Counted from the stretch's first letter, positions 36,255 through 45,903 are shown. The stretch: 64,000 nt of DNA from Geitlerinema sp. BBD 1991-9 (GCA_001657325.1 LWRO01000021.1:62001-126000), one strand, 5' to 3'. Made by a program: numbers and translations. The notes: a model not told the origin generated them from the sequence alone.

Positions 36255-37556
36255 ATGAAATGGCACGTCCGGCTCAAACTGAAGCGTTCCTTAGCATCTG
36301 CAACAGCGCTACCGCATTGGCAGGCGCTGAGTAAGAACAAAAAATTGAGGGCGACACAGTTACATCCCGATGTCGATGCGATTTTTTCCAAATATCACCG
36401 TCCGGTTTGGGTTGCCAAAGAATACGAGAACGCCGATCGATCTTGGAGTCGAGACGAAATTGCCAGCGGACTCGATCGAATCTATCGCCTAGTTCTCCAA
36501 CACGATCTCACCGTTCCCCCGGAACTCATCCGCGATCTGCGTCAACTTCCGATCGTCGAAGCCGCCAGTCTCGGAGAAGTCGGTTACACCGACTTACCCC
36601 AAATGCGATCGACCCCAATGAGCGCTCAAACCGATTGGCGTTCCCGCAAGGCCATCGGCTTACCCGACGCGCACCAACTGTTTACTCGTGGGGACGCAAA
36701 CATCACCGTGGCGGTACTCGATACCGGAATCGATCTCAATCATCCAGAACTGGCTGAGGTTCTAATACCGGGATACGATTTCGTCGATATCATCGACGGT
36801 GCGGGTCAGTTTGTCGGGGACTTTCTCGGTTACGACGAAGACCCCGAAGACGAGGTTGGACACGGAACTCACGTTGCCGGAATTATTGCAGCAAAAGGCG
36901 CGAAAATTCCGCCAGGGGTCGTACCGAACTGCAAAATTTTACCCGTGCGCGTCCTCGGTGCCATGAAAAAAGGCTCGAAGCGCGTCGGTTCGGGATTAGT
37001 CGATAACATCAATTCTGGGATTAAATGGGCGATCGATCGAGGCGCTCATGTCATCAACATGAGCTTGGGAGTCAAGAACTCCGGCGGTGGACTTCCCCAT
37101 CAAGAAGTCGTGGACTACGCGCAACGCAAAGGTGTCACCATCGTTGCAGCGTCGGGAAACGACGGTAAAGAAGAACTCTACTATCCAGGAGCGTTACCCC
37201 ATGTCATTACCGTTGGCGCGATCGACGATTTCGGCAGTATCGCGCCCTTTTCCACCTATGGAAAACAAGTCGATTTCGTCGCACCCGGCACCGATATTTA
37301 TAGCACCTATGTCAACGAAGATTATGCGTTTTCAACTGGAACCTCACACGCCGCACCCTTCGTAACGGGTGCCGTGGCTCTGCTGAAATCTTATGCCTTA
37401 ATGAAACAAGGTGTAAATCTGCTCGATCGACAAATCAAATATCTGCTCCAACAAACCGCCGATAAAGTCGATCGACGATTCAAACATCGTAAAGCCGGGT
37501 TTGGCAAGTTGAACTTGCTCGACGCGCTGCGCTTACTCGATACCAAACTAAGTTAA
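36255..37556 (+). CDS. S8 family serine peptidase (subtilisin type), no signal peptide
   Basis: A 433-residue subtilase, the first gene of the cluster. Catalytic triad: D156 in VAVLDTGID, H203 in GHGTHVAG and S364 in GTSHAAP; the oxyanion Asn is N302 in ASGND. The first 145 residues resemble an inhibitory prodomain, but there is no Sec or Tat signal, so it probably acts inside the cell or is exported by another route. Its stop is 15 bp before the next gene. It may process other proteins of the cluster; that is inference from position. Confidence 0.93.
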   Translation: MKWHVRLKLKRSLASATALPHWQALSKNKKLRATQLHPDVDAIFSKYHRPVWVAKEYENADRSWSRDEIASGLDRIYRLVLQHDLTVPPELIRDLRQLPIVEAASLGEVGYTDLPQMRSTPMSAQTDWRSRKAIGLPDAHQLFTRGDANITVAVLDTGIDLNHPELAEVLIPGYDFVDIIDGAGQFVGDFLGYDEDPEDEVGHGTHVAGIIAAKGAKIPPGVVPNCKILPVRVLGAMKKGSKRVGSGLVDNINSGIKWAIDRGAHVINMSLGVKNSGGGLPHQEVVDYAQRKGVTIVAASGNDGKEELYYPGALPHVITVGAIDDFGSIAPFSTYGKQVDFVAPGTDIYSTYVNEDYAFSTGTSHAAPFVTGAVALLKSYALMKQGVNLLDRQIKYLLQQTADKVDRRFKHRKAGFGKLNLLDALRLLDTKLS

Positions 37557-37571
37557 CGGAGGGACGATCTC

Positions 37572-38507
37572 GTGGCACAGACGGAAAACTGGAACGCTCT
37601 CAGCCAACTGTTCGAGTTGAGTCAAACCGATACAGTCGATCGGACAGACTCAACCACGACTTCCACATCTACAACAGATAATTGGAACGCCCTAAGTCAA
37701 CTGTTTGGTGTTTCAGAAGCCGAAACGACTGAAACAACTGCTCTCACGCCGCCGACGGCTTTACGTCACGGTCAGTTTGTCGTCGAAGCCGTTAACGCTC
37801 AAGGAACTACCTTTACAAATTCGCTCGATCGAGCCGTACAAATCACCTTCGTTCCCGATATAACGGCTCAATGGACGCTGAGTAAAAACAGTTTGGAAAA
37901 GTGGCCTTGGGTTAATATCCTAACCGGAATGAATAAAACCTACGGTTCCGTCATTGCACCCGATCTATTTGGCGCAGCCTTAATTGTCCGAACGGGAGAC
38001 CCTTCGATTTACGAACTGGTGGGAGAGCAAAAAATAATTGTGTTGCAACCCGGAGAAAGTGCAACGTTTTTCTGTAACGATGGAACGTTTACAGATAACG
38101 ACGGTAGCGTGACGATTTTCTGGTTTAGTGAAGCGTATTCCGGTGTTTTAACGCGAGATAGCTTTAGCGTCGAAGCTGCCAGCGAATATACATTTACCAA
38201 TCCCTTCGAGCGATCTGTAGCGCTTCATTTTGTCCCCGAAGGCGAGTGGAAAACCCATTTTAATGCCAACTCGATTTCCCATCTCGGCTCGGAAGGCCCG
38301 GCGGGTTCGGGCTATCGATCTTCTGACGCGGCAATTGGTTGTTTGTTAGTCAACATTAGCAGTCAATGGCAAGCTGTTGGAGAAGAAATGAGTTTGACAT
38401 TACAAGCCAATCAGAGCTTAACTTTTGCGAGTAATATCATTCCCGACAAAGCCAGTGAAGCCCGAGAGTCTATCACTGTGCGCTGGGTTTTAGAAGCAAT
38501 TCCGTAA
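37572..38507 (+). CDS. Tandem LecA (PA-IL)-like lectin protein with N-terminal repeat motif
   Basis: A 311-residue protein starting at GTG 37572, with GGAGGG 10 bases upstream. Residues 6-14 and 37-45 repeat NWNALSQLF in a low-complexity Thr-rich stretch. Two related beta domains follow (about 68-190 and 198-311). The first contains APDLFGAALIVR and TDNDGSVTIFW, the second SDAAIGCLLVNI and ESITVRW; the layout resembles Pseudomonas LecA, which binds galactose through calcium. The match is by eye and moderate. No signal peptide. It may give the cluster's product sugar-binding capacity. Confidence 0.55.
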   Translation: MAQTENWNALSQLFELSQTDTVDRTDSTTTSTSTTDNWNALSQLFGVSEAETTETTALTPPTALRHGQFVVEAVNAQGTTFTNSLDRAVQITFVPDITAQWTLSKNSLEKWPWVNILTGMNKTYGSVIAPDLFGAALIVRTGDPSIYELVGEQKIIVLQPGESATFFCNDGTFTDNDGSVTIFWFSEAYSGVLTRDSFSVEAASEYTFTNPFERSVALHFVPEGEWKTHFNANSISHLGSEGPAGSGYRSSDAAIGCLLVNISSQWQAVGEEMSLTLQANQSLTFASNIIPDKASEARESITVRWVLEAIP

Positions 38508-38545
38508 TCAATTTACGATTTACAATTTTGGGAATTTCCGACTCC

Positions 38546-38587
38546 CTATTGCCTATTGCCTATTGCCTCTTCCCTTTTCCCTACTCC
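38546..38587. repeat. Heptamer tandem repeat (CTATTGC/CTNNTCC)
   Basis: Six heptamers in a row: CTATTGC three times, then CTCTTCC, CTTTTCC and CTACTCC. It fills the only sizeable gap (92 bp) near the front of the cluster, just before the start of the next gene. Confidence 0.75.
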
Positions 38588-38599
38588 CTCCTATAAACC

Positions 38600-40348
38600 A
38601 TGGCTTCCACAAACACGACAACCAGTTCCGCAGATGTTGCGTTGAAAGTCGATGCACCCCGTAGCGTCGATCGATACGCTCAACTTGCCCTCAGCGATAC
38701 TGCGATCGAGTACGAAGAAAAATATCCCTACAGCACATCGACAGCCACGATCGTTGAAAACGGTCTATCGGGAGTCGTGGCGAACGTTTCCGAACGCTTC
38801 AACGGGACGACCGATCTCGAGGAAACTGTGCAGTTGCTCTTATCGAATACAACGATTTACGCCGCGATGGTCAAAATCGCCATTGACGACGAAAGTGCGA
38901 CTGACGAAAGCGGAATTTATAACGCCGTATTACGCCACATTAGCGACCAACCCAAAACGTTCTTTCAAGCCAAACTCCTGCAATACGTCCTCAACGCCAA
39001 ACACGTCACGGTCGATATGTCGGACGTGAAATGGCAAGTTCTCCCCGAACTCGTTGCAGAACACGGCCTTCCCATTGCCTCGGGAGAAGTCGAACCGGCC
39101 GTCAACACATTACTCGATATTGTTTACGAACGCGGCGAACTCTACTATTACCTCGATCGATACATTCAAAACGGTGACATCGACGAAATCGAATTCACCC
39201 AAAGCATCAAAGAAAAGATGCTCGATCGACTCGTTACCCTCAACCTTAAAATCGATCCTGAAAAGTTTGACGCAGGGGCTTACGACGAATATTTTGCCTT
39301 GGCGTACCACGAAGCTCAAACGGGAGGTAGCGCGACTGACGATCCCATCGATTTAATCTATTCCAAAGGCGGACAAAGCACTTGGGATTTCTCGGTCGAT
39401 CGATTCGAGACCGTCGAAAAACAAGGCATCAGCAAAAACAACATCCTCGCCGCCGGTGCGCTCGATTACGTCTATTACATCGGCGAAGTTATGCGGGTGT
39501 TCGATGTGGCCAACGTTCTGGTGTTGCGCTGGGCCAGCGGTCTGCTCGATATTCCCGACGGAACCACCGCGTCAGCGTTGTATCGCTTCCACAAACGCCG
39601 CGACGAACGATCGACCCCCGAAGAACGAGCCATGCTCTACAAGCGCGTTCTCAACAAAGGCGAGGGACAAGTGCTATCGCGGATGTCCGTCAACTCAGAC
39701 TTTACGACGCTCTGGGATCAGTTTATTTCCGAAGTGATGCAATACATCCAGAAAACCGAGCGCAAAGCTTACTGGAGTAACTGGTACGACAGCGGCGTAT
39801 CCAACGCACGAATTTACCAGTTGACGCGAGACCTTCAATACAACCTCTCCGACCACATGACCGGAATGGCACACTTGCAGGTCACAGAGGATTACAACCA
39901 CCTTCAAGAAGCCCTCGAGATCGTCAACAGCGAGGACGTTCGCAACTACTTCGGCGGTCGCCGTCAGAGTTTGTGGAACACCATCGAGCGCATTTGCAGC
40001 GAAGAATTCGGGTCGGCGCCCAACACCGAAACGATTAAAACTCTGGCGGTTGACGGTAACACGATCTTTCAGTGGATTGCCAACTTTAACGAAAGTTCGG
40101 TTACGTCATCTCAGTTTGAAGCACTACTCGCGGCGGTGGAGGCGTGGGTGCTGGCCCGAGAAACAGTGGAGGGTTCGCCTCGACAGCGATCGCCGAAAAC
40201 GTTACCCGCCGCTTCGCCTCCACCACCGCGCAACGATACGCGCAACGATAACGGCGACGGATTTATCGCCTACGAATACGAAAGCACTTCCGGTGACAAC
40301 AACTTAGCCGGAAGTGCGGTGGGTAATGACGAATTCGATCGCTGGTAA
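38600..40348 (+). CDS. Unrecognised 582-residue cluster protein
   Basis: Starts MASTNTTTSSADVALKVDAP. I do not recognise it. It is soluble and mostly helical, without a signal peptide. The N-terminal 90 residues are Thr/Ser-rich. The long middle part (about 90-520) contains YVYYIGEVMRVFDVANVLVLRW and is rich in Asp, Glu and aromatic residues. The C-terminus is disordered (Pro/Asn/Asp-rich, about 535-582). The next gene starts 17 bp on, so the two are co-translated or co-transcribed. It may be a scaffold; that is a guess. Confidence 0.75.
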   Translation: MASTNTTTSSADVALKVDAPRSVDRYAQLALSDTAIEYEEKYPYSTSTATIVENGLSGVVANVSERFNGTTDLEETVQLLLSNTTIYAAMVKIAIDDESATDESGIYNAVLRHISDQPKTFFQAKLLQYVLNAKHVTVDMSDVKWQVLPELVAEHGLPIASGEVEPAVNTLLDIVYERGELYYYLDRYIQNGDIDEIEFTQSIKEKMLDRLVTLNLKIDPEKFDAGAYDEYFALAYHEAQTGGSATDDPIDLIYSKGGQSTWDFSVDRFETVEKQGISKNNILAAGALDYVYYIGEVMRVFDVANVLVLRWASGLLDIPDGTTASALYRFHKRRDERSTPEERAMLYKRVLNKGEGQVLSRMSVNSDFTTLWDQFISEVMQYIQKTERKAYWSNWYDSGVSNARIYQLTRDLQYNLSDHMTGMAHLQVTEDYNHLQEALEIVNSEDVRNYFGGRRQSLWNTIERICSEEFGSAPNTETIKTLAVDGNTIFQWIANFNESSVTSSQFEALLAAVEAWVLARETVEGSPRQRSPKTLPAASPPPPRNDTRNDNGDGFIAYEYESTSGDNNLAGSAVGNDEFDRW

Positions 40349-40365
40349 GTCGGGAGGAGCAAACG

Positions 40366-41472
40366 ATGACGAACAATTCACAAATTACCGAACGGGCGCG
40401 AGCCAAAGCCAGAGAAGAACTCGGCAAAGATCCGGCCTTTCAAAGGCTATCCAAACCCGAGCAATTCAGCCTCTACAAAAGTCGCGTCGGCGAACTGACC
40501 GAGCAGTTTTCCCGCCAGCAAGCCCTCGCCGATGCCATGGCAGCTGGAGATCTCATTAGCGATAGCCGACATCTGAACCGCCGCATCGACCAACAAGGGG
40601 CGATCGCCGGACGGACACTGCGCCAAGTCGATTTTCCACAATTTGTCAAAGACTTACTCAAAGGCGTATTCGATGCCAACTTGGAAGTGACGCGGGAGCA
40701 GATGGACTCCTACGCCGATTTGGTCGATCGAATCACGCAACCGGCCAGCAAGTTTATCAATACCATCGACAACGCCACTGCTTACGCCTTTTTAGCAGAA
40801 AATCAACCCAACCGCTTTCAAGTTCTTGGTAGCAGCAACTTAGGGGGCGATTTACTGGGAACGGGAAATCTCGGCAACTTGGGAGGAACGGGAAATCTCG
40901 GTAACTTGGGAGGAACGGGTACGGGGGGCGATGCCAGTAGCGAAATTACCCTCGGAGATGCCAGCGGAAACCCCCTCGATACCAGTCGTGAAGACATTCG
41001 CGGCGAAATCCTGCAAGCCAAATTGCAATTAGTTCGGCAACACCAACAGTTGTTGGAAGAAATGTTGCTGATGGGCGTGACGCGCTTAGTCGTCGAAAAC
41101 GGAAAAGTGCGAGCCAGTTTGGATTTCCAAATTACCGCCCAAGAGCAAGTTCGCAAAGCAGACGCGGCACAACAGAACCAGCAAGAATTACGCAAACGCA
41201 CGATTGGCTTTGGCGGGTTCTTCGGTTGGGGTGGAGGTGCGTATGCCAGCACGAAACGGAACACCAAAATTTCAGTTTCGACGGCTCAAGTGCAAAGTGC
41301 TGCGGCAAGCACTTCGAGTACTCAAATTCGTGGTGAGGTGGAAATCAACTTCAAAACCGATTACTTCAATTTAGACAACTTCCGAGATATTTTGATGAAC
41401 CGCGATAATCCCGGTTCGGTCAAACCGAAAACCGACCAAAATCAAAGCGGGACTCAGCCGAGTCAACCTTAA
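40366..41472 (+). CDS. Unrecognised 368-residue cluster protein with Gly/Asn repeat
   Basis: ATG 40366 follows a good GGAGG site. The N-terminal half is helical and begins with a charged ERARAKAREELGKDPAFQRL segment; the FPQFVKDLLKGVFDANLEVT stretch (about residues 88-107) may be an amphipathic helix. A glycine-rich spacer (about 157-188) is encoded by 24-bp DNA repeats at about 40856-40925. After it come helices, a Gly/Trp-rich loop (GFGGFFGWGGGAYAS) and an acidic tail. No signal peptide. Function unknown. Confidence 0.75.
   Translation: MTNNSQITERARAKAREELGKDPAFQRLSKPEQFSLYKSRVGELTEQFSRQQALADAMAAGDLISDSRHLNRRIDQQGAIAGRTLRQVDFPQFVKDLLKGVFDANLEVTREQMDSYADLVDRITQPASKFINTIDNATAYAFLAENQPNRFQVLGSSNLGGDLLGTGNLGNLGGTGNLGNLGGTGTGGDASSEITLGDASGNPLDTSREDIRGEILQAKLQLVRQHQQLLEEMLLMGVTRLVVENGKVRASLDFQITAQEQVRKADAAQQNQQELRKRTIGFGGFFGWGGGAYASTKRNTKISVSTAQVQSAAASTSSTQIRGEVEINFKTDYFNLDNFRDILMNRDNPGSVKPKTDQNQSGTQPSQP
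40856..40925. repeat. Tandem repeats encoding a Gly-Asn-Leu spacer
   Basis: Imperfect direct copies of GGAACGGGAAATCTCGG/CAACTTGGGA-type units (GNLGNLGGT in protein), in frame. It is an expandable linker in the 368-residue protein. Confidence 0.7.
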
Positions 41473-41532
41473 TTCGCCCTAATCGAACTGAATTCTAAAC
41501 CGTGACGAACGAACCCTCGCACGAACTCAAAA

Positions 41533-43551
41533 ATGGCACTGGCGCTCGTCCAATTTGAAGCCAATAACGGCAAAACGACCCGGTTTCGCGTCGATATCGG
41601 AACGGCGAATCGGTTCTATGCCTATGCCATCGGCGACGATCGAACGTTCGAGTACAACGGTTTGACCTTTTTAGAAAACGCGCGGTTCGTGTCTCCCTTG
41701 CTCGGTCCGCTTCCCGTCGAAAAACTCGGTCGCACGGTGTTAGAAATCCCCAGCGATCGATTTGACACTCGACATCGTTATCTCCAACTGCTCAGCTACC
41801 GAGCCCCAGATAAAACGGGGCCGGCGCTGTCCGACATTTTGACCGTTCCCGTCCGTTCTACACCTATCGCTCGATCGTTTTCTACCGAGACTGTTGCCAT
41901 GGAAAACCAACCCGTCGATACTGTGCCGTTTCGTTATCGAGAAGTGTCCTACAGCGATAGCTTGGGACTGTTTAGTAGCATCGGCAAAATTGTCAAAAAA
42001 GTCGCTTCGGGGGCGGTCAAAGCTGTTAAAACCGTAGCTCCGGCAGCCATTGGACTCCTGGGGGGCGGTAGTTTGACCAGCCTCGCGCCTGTTCTCACGT
42101 CGTTTCTTGGAGAGCAGGGTGCAAAGAGCGCCACTGGACTGCTCAACACGCTACTGGAGACGGGGGGCAACCCGGAAAAAATTAAGAGTGCGTTGGGGAA
42201 CGAAGCGACCCTCAAGCAGATGGCCGACCTGATTTCCCAACTTCAGACCGCGCCACCGCCGCAGTCTACGAACTCGACGGCGAAAGCGATGAGTTTTAAC
42301 GGCGACTCTCCGATACCGGGACGTGTGATGATGCCGCCTGCGGTGTTCGATCGATTGCCGACGTTAATGCCGCTGTTGAGTCGTTCGCTGCACCCGGAGA
42401 CGGTGCGGGCGATCGCCTCCAATCCCATTCGGGCGAGGGTTTTGGTGGGTACGATTTCTCAAGGGGCGTTAGATGCGGGCAAACACTTTCCCGGTTTCGA
42501 TCGTGCCATTGAGGACGAACTCCGCGATCGAGATCCGGTTAACCGGCCGCTTCGCAACGGACGCAACGGTTCGGAACCGCCTTACCACCGTCAGGAGCGC
42601 GTTCGCCTTCAGTTTTCCGGTATTCGCCCTCAAGTGACGGGCGATCGATCGCGGGTTTTGTATCGAATTGATGGGGATCTTGCATTTCCATTAATGTTAG
42701 ATACGCCGCGTCCGATTACGCGGGGAACGCTTCAACTGTTCGTCAAAAATCCAGAAACGTTGGAGGTTTTGGTCGAGAAAACCTATCGCCTCGAAAACGT
42801 TCGATCGGGAGAACTCGATGCCATTCCTCGGTTGAGTCAGCAACAGTTACGATCGCTGCATCCGAACGAAGATTATCTGATTTGTGCGGTGTTGACTTGG
42901 ACGGCTCGATCGAGTCGAACGGGACAAACAAAACGGATGGGAACGAGTACCGCCGTTTTGGTGAGTTTGGTAGGTGAATATTTCTTCGATCGAATTGAAG
43001 GGGTTGAAGAAACAGTTTCGCTCAACGATCCGCAAGAGTATCGTCCCTATTGGCACAAAATCTGGGAAGGGGAATTTAGTGAAGATGAAGTGAGCATTTC
43101 CCTCGATTGCAAATACTATTACGTTTTGGAGCCAGAACGAGCAAACAACGCTCGCATGGAAACGTTAATTTCGACGAATGAGGGCAGTGTAACCGAGCGC
43201 AAAGTTAAACTGAAAACGGGTTTAATTTTGAGTTTAAATCGGCTCTCAGAATTACTCAATGAAGTTTCGAGTCGATCGCGTTTAACCGAAAAAGAACTTG
43301 CAGCACTTCGCTGTTGTGAATTCAAAGAAAACTTTCAACAACTGGCTCGTACACGAGTCGAATTTGAAGGGTATATGGGCGATCGTGCCGCACTTTGGGT
43401 CTACCCTGAAATCGAATTGCGTCGCGTCATTCTCAAGCAGGCTTTAGATAGTGATGCGAACGGACGAGTGTTGAATTTGAACGAGAAAACGGTTTATTTT
43501 CCCATTCCCAGTATTGCTCGGTTTGTGGGGACTAGCACATCAGGTCAATAA
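41533..43551 (+). CDS. Unrecognised 672-residue cluster protein with amphipathic central helix
   Basis: Starts MALALVQFEANNGKTTRFRV. The first 110 residues form a beta-rich domain. Residues about 145-190 (SLGLFSSIGKIVKKVASGAV and onward) are a Lys/Ala/Gly/Val-rich amphipathic or membrane-active stretch. A Pro/Ala-rich region is followed by a beta-domain (about 355-505) with QERVRLQFSGIRP, and a helical C-terminus. No signal peptide or catalytic motif is visible. It could be a membrane-interacting or assembly component. Confidence 0.75.
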   Translation: MALALVQFEANNGKTTRFRVDIGTANRFYAYAIGDDRTFEYNGLTFLENARFVSPLLGPLPVEKLGRTVLEIPSDRFDTRHRYLQLLSYRAPDKTGPALSDILTVPVRSTPIARSFSTETVAMENQPVDTVPFRYREVSYSDSLGLFSSIGKIVKKVASGAVKAVKTVAPAAIGLLGGGSLTSLAPVLTSFLGEQGAKSATGLLNTLLETGGNPEKIKSALGNEATLKQMADLISQLQTAPPPQSTNSTAKAMSFNGDSPIPGRVMMPPAVFDRLPTLMPLLSRSLHPETVRAIASNPIRARVLVGTISQGALDAGKHFPGFDRAIEDELRDRDPVNRPLRNGRNGSEPPYHRQERVRLQFSGIRPQVTGDRSRVLYRIDGDLAFPLMLDTPRPITRGTLQLFVKNPETLEVLVEKTYRLENVRSGELDAIPRLSQQQLRSLHPNEDYLICAVLTWTARSSRTGQTKRMGTSTAVLVSLVGEYFFDRIEGVEETVSLNDPQEYRPYWHKIWEGEFSEDEVSISLDCKYYYVLEPERANNARMETLISTNEGSVTERKVKLKTGLILSLNRLSELLNEVSSRSRLTEKELAALRCCEFKENFQQLARTRVEFEGYMGDRAALWVYPEIELRRVILKQALDSDANGRVLNLNEKTVYFPIPSIARFVGTSTSGQ

Positions 43552-43566
43552 GGAGGACAACAGATC

Positions 43567-44862
43567 GTGGCAAACGAATATACCAGTCTTTTGAACGTAC
43601 AGTTAAATCTGACGGGCAACGTACCAGGATCGCCAGCAGGGACGCGGGGAGAAGCAATTATTGCGGAGTATAACCGTCGCCGTAATTTGATGGTCCCTAT
43701 ACCCGCATTTGACATGGATCTGCTCATGGATTGCTTGCATCAGAGATTTCAAACAGATGGCTGGCAATGGGTTCCAAATAGTGGCAATAAAGCAGATGGA
43801 AGACGAGCTCTAGAAGGTAGTAATGTCAGAAATCAAGGACAGTGCGCTGTATTAGCGGGTGCTTTGTATGCTCTCTTAATTTGTCCTCATCCCTTTGGAT
43901 GTGGCCAAGTTCCTGGACTTAACGATGAGGTCGATTCCTATAACAACGGAGGACTCGGATTTATTTCAGCTCATCCTCTCGCCGGTATTTTTGGCTTACC
44001 TGCTCGTGTCTACAATACTCACGGAGTTTTGCAAGGGCGCTATCTTTGGGACAATCACTACGTCGTTGCGTATCAGGGAAATTGGTACGATCCCAGCTAT
44101 AACCTGGTTTACAACAATGCGATCAGTGATATGGCTGCGGAAGATTTAACCACAGGTGAAACCCAAGAGGCTTCTGGGGATTCCTGGTTTAGAACCAATG
44201 CAGGATTGTATGTCAGGTGTTCTGAAACTGATTATTTTGGTCCTGGGCAGAGTCAATTTACCATTTCTCAAAGACTATCCGGCCCTTGGAATCCTCCTTA
44301 CAATCGGCAAAACAATAACTATGTTCGTCCTCCACAAGGGCGACCGAGGCCCAGAAACAATGGTGGTTGCTATATTACAACGGCAACCTGTTTAGCATTA
44401 GGAAAAAAGGATAACTGCACCGAACTCGAAACATTACGATGGTATCGGGATAATGTTCTAATTAAAAGCAAGGATGGTGCAAAGGCTGCTATTGAGTATT
44501 ATCAATCAGCTAAAGATGTAATCAATGCGCTCAATCAACAGTCGGAACGGGAAGCGAAGGAAATCTACAAGTATATATATAGCGAATACATTGCTCCGGC
44601 AGTGAAAGCAGTTGCAAATAAGAAGTATTCTGAAGCCCAAGCTATTTTTTTGGAAGCTTTGGCAGATATGAAAGATCGTTTTCCCAGCGGAACGTCTTCT
44701 GAGATGGCAGTTCGGAGTCTATCTGTAAGTTCGTCAGGTATTGCCAATGCACTGTCTGCCGAATCTGCCACGCTCAACGGGATGAAAGTTCTGTTCGATC
44801 GAGCTGTACCGACGAATCCAGTTAATCTTGTCCCTAAAGAAGAATTTCCTCCTCAATTGTAA
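43567..44862 (+). CDS. Cys-His-Asp (papain/transglutaminase-like) protein with CFI-box-like C-terminus
   Basis: A 431-residue protein starting at GTG 43567 after a strong AAGGAGG. C93 (in RNQGQCAVLAG), H164 (DNHYVVAYQGNWYDPSYN) and D175 form a plausible transglutaminase/papain-type triad. From residue 268 a CYITTATCLALG box is followed by ELETLRWYRDNVLI and helices, as in CFI-box C-terminal domains. CGATCG sites are absent over the first 1.2 kb, unlike neighbouring genes, which suggests a newer insertion into the cluster. A peptidase or crosslinking role is inferred, not shown. Confidence 0.65.
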   Translation: MANEYTSLLNVQLNLTGNVPGSPAGTRGEAIIAEYNRRRNLMVPIPAFDMDLLMDCLHQRFQTDGWQWVPNSGNKADGRRALEGSNVRNQGQCAVLAGALYALLICPHPFGCGQVPGLNDEVDSYNNGGLGFISAHPLAGIFGLPARVYNTHGVLQGRYLWDNHYVVAYQGNWYDPSYNLVYNNAISDMAAEDLTTGETQEASGDSWFRTNAGLYVRCSETDYFGPGQSQFTISQRLSGPWNPPYNRQNNNYVRPPQGRPRPRNNGGCYITTATCLALGKKDNCTELETLRWYRDNVLIKSKDGAKAAIEYYQSAKDVINALNQQSEREAKEIYKYIYSEYIAPAVKAVANKKYSEAQAIFLEALADMKDRFPSGTSSEMAVRSLSVSSSGIANALSAESATLNGMKVLFDRAVPTNPVNLVPKEEFPPQL

Positions 44863-44870
44863 AACGACGT

Positions 44871-45173
44871 ATGAAAACCAACAATTCCAAAACAAATAAT
44901 TCCAACATCAATCCACACGCCCTTCATTCCCCCTTGGCTGAAGTGGTGGAACAACTGACGGGATGGGAAGATCTGTTAGAAGATCCTGATTCTAATCGCA
45001 CGATGCACGTCGAATCGATCGATGTCGAAATGCCCTTAGAGTTGCGAGTCAACGCCGATGAAACGGGACGAGTTTCGTTGAACGCATCTGCGCCAACTCA
45101 AGCCACAGAAACAACTGTTATGCCCGTTTTTCACCGCTTAAAATTACACCTGAAGATCGATCGTGACCACTAA
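44871..45173 (+). CDS. Small accessory cluster protein (100 residues)
   Basis: Starts MKTNNSKTNNSNINPHALHS, eight bp after the previous stop. An Asn-rich lead is followed by an acidic region and an APTQATETTVMPVFHRLKLH segment. Not recognised. It overlaps the next gene by 11 bp, so the two are probably coupled in translation and may act together. No signal peptide or membrane segment. Confidence 0.7.
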   Translation: MKTNNSKTNNSNINPHALHSPLAEVVEQLTGWEDLLEDPDSNRTMHVESIDVEMPLELRVNADETGRVSLNASAPTQATETTVMPVFHRLKLHLKIDRDH

Positions 45174-45903
45174 CCGGCCCTGGCACTTAAATGCATTTCT
45201 AGACGCGCTGATCTACGAACTCGATCGAGCGCAAGATACGTTATCGGTGAAAGGAGCCAATCGTAAGCTCACTTATATGGTTAAAGATATGTCGTTAGAC
45301 TTGCAGTTATTCCCTGAATTTGACGGTGAAAACGTCCATTTTACCACAGCTAAACCTGGGGAAACAGGCGCATCAAAAATCAGCTTTCAACTGGGTTCAA
45401 TTCGCGACCATCAAATCCAAGAAATCGCCAAAGATCCGCTCAGCCACGATGACATCTCGATCGATGACATCAATTTACCCGAGGAAGCCAATAAAACATT
45501 AAAAAAACTCGGAATTTATTCAACGGAAGATTTGCGACGTACCGTTGAAGATCGAGGAATTGATATAGACGCACATACGGGGGAGAGAATCGATCGAGAA
45601 CATTTAACGCGCGTTCTCCATCAGGCGCGCCGACGACAAAACGCGCCGCTCGTCTCGAAAGCCAAATTTACTCACAAGAACGGACAAAGTCTCCTCGTTT
45701 TAACTGGGGAAAATCTCATCGTTTCTAGTGAAGACGGCGAATTTCCCGTTGCCGTTCTCGATGGTGTCAAGGTTCCGATCTCAAATGCTAGTGAAACGCA
45801 AATCCGACTCGCGATCGATCGATCTCAACTCAGAGACAAGCCTGGAAAGCTCGAAGTTGCACTCGATCGATACGCCATTATTACCCTAACTCTAAAAGCC
45901 TGA
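45163..45903 (+). CDS. Cluster protein with trypco2-like and IPT-like regions
   Basis: A 246-residue protein; start GTG 45163 overlaps the previous gene's end. The first 85 residues (WHLNAFLDALIYELDRAQDT, LTYMVKDMSLDLQL) resemble the trypsin-co-occurring domain 2, a small domain tied to protease-linked conflict systems. The middle has a helix-hairpin-type stretch (LGIYSTEDLRRTVEDRG). The C-terminal KFTHKNGQSLLVLTGENLIV looks like an IPT/TIG beta sandwich. These are my own comparisons without a search. Its presence near a serine peptidase fits the first assignment. Confidence 0.55.
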   Translation: MTTNRPWHLNAFLDALIYELDRAQDTLSVKGANRKLTYMVKDMSLDLQLFPEFDGENVHFTTAKPGETGASKISFQLGSIRDHQIQEIAKDPLSHDDISIDDINLPEEANKTLKKLGIYSTEDLRRTVEDRGIDIDAHTGERIDREHLTRVLHQARRRQNAPLVSKAKFTHKNGQSLLVLTGENLIVSSEDGEFPVAVLDGVKVPISNASETQIRLAIDRSQLRDKPGKLEVALDRYAIITLTLKA

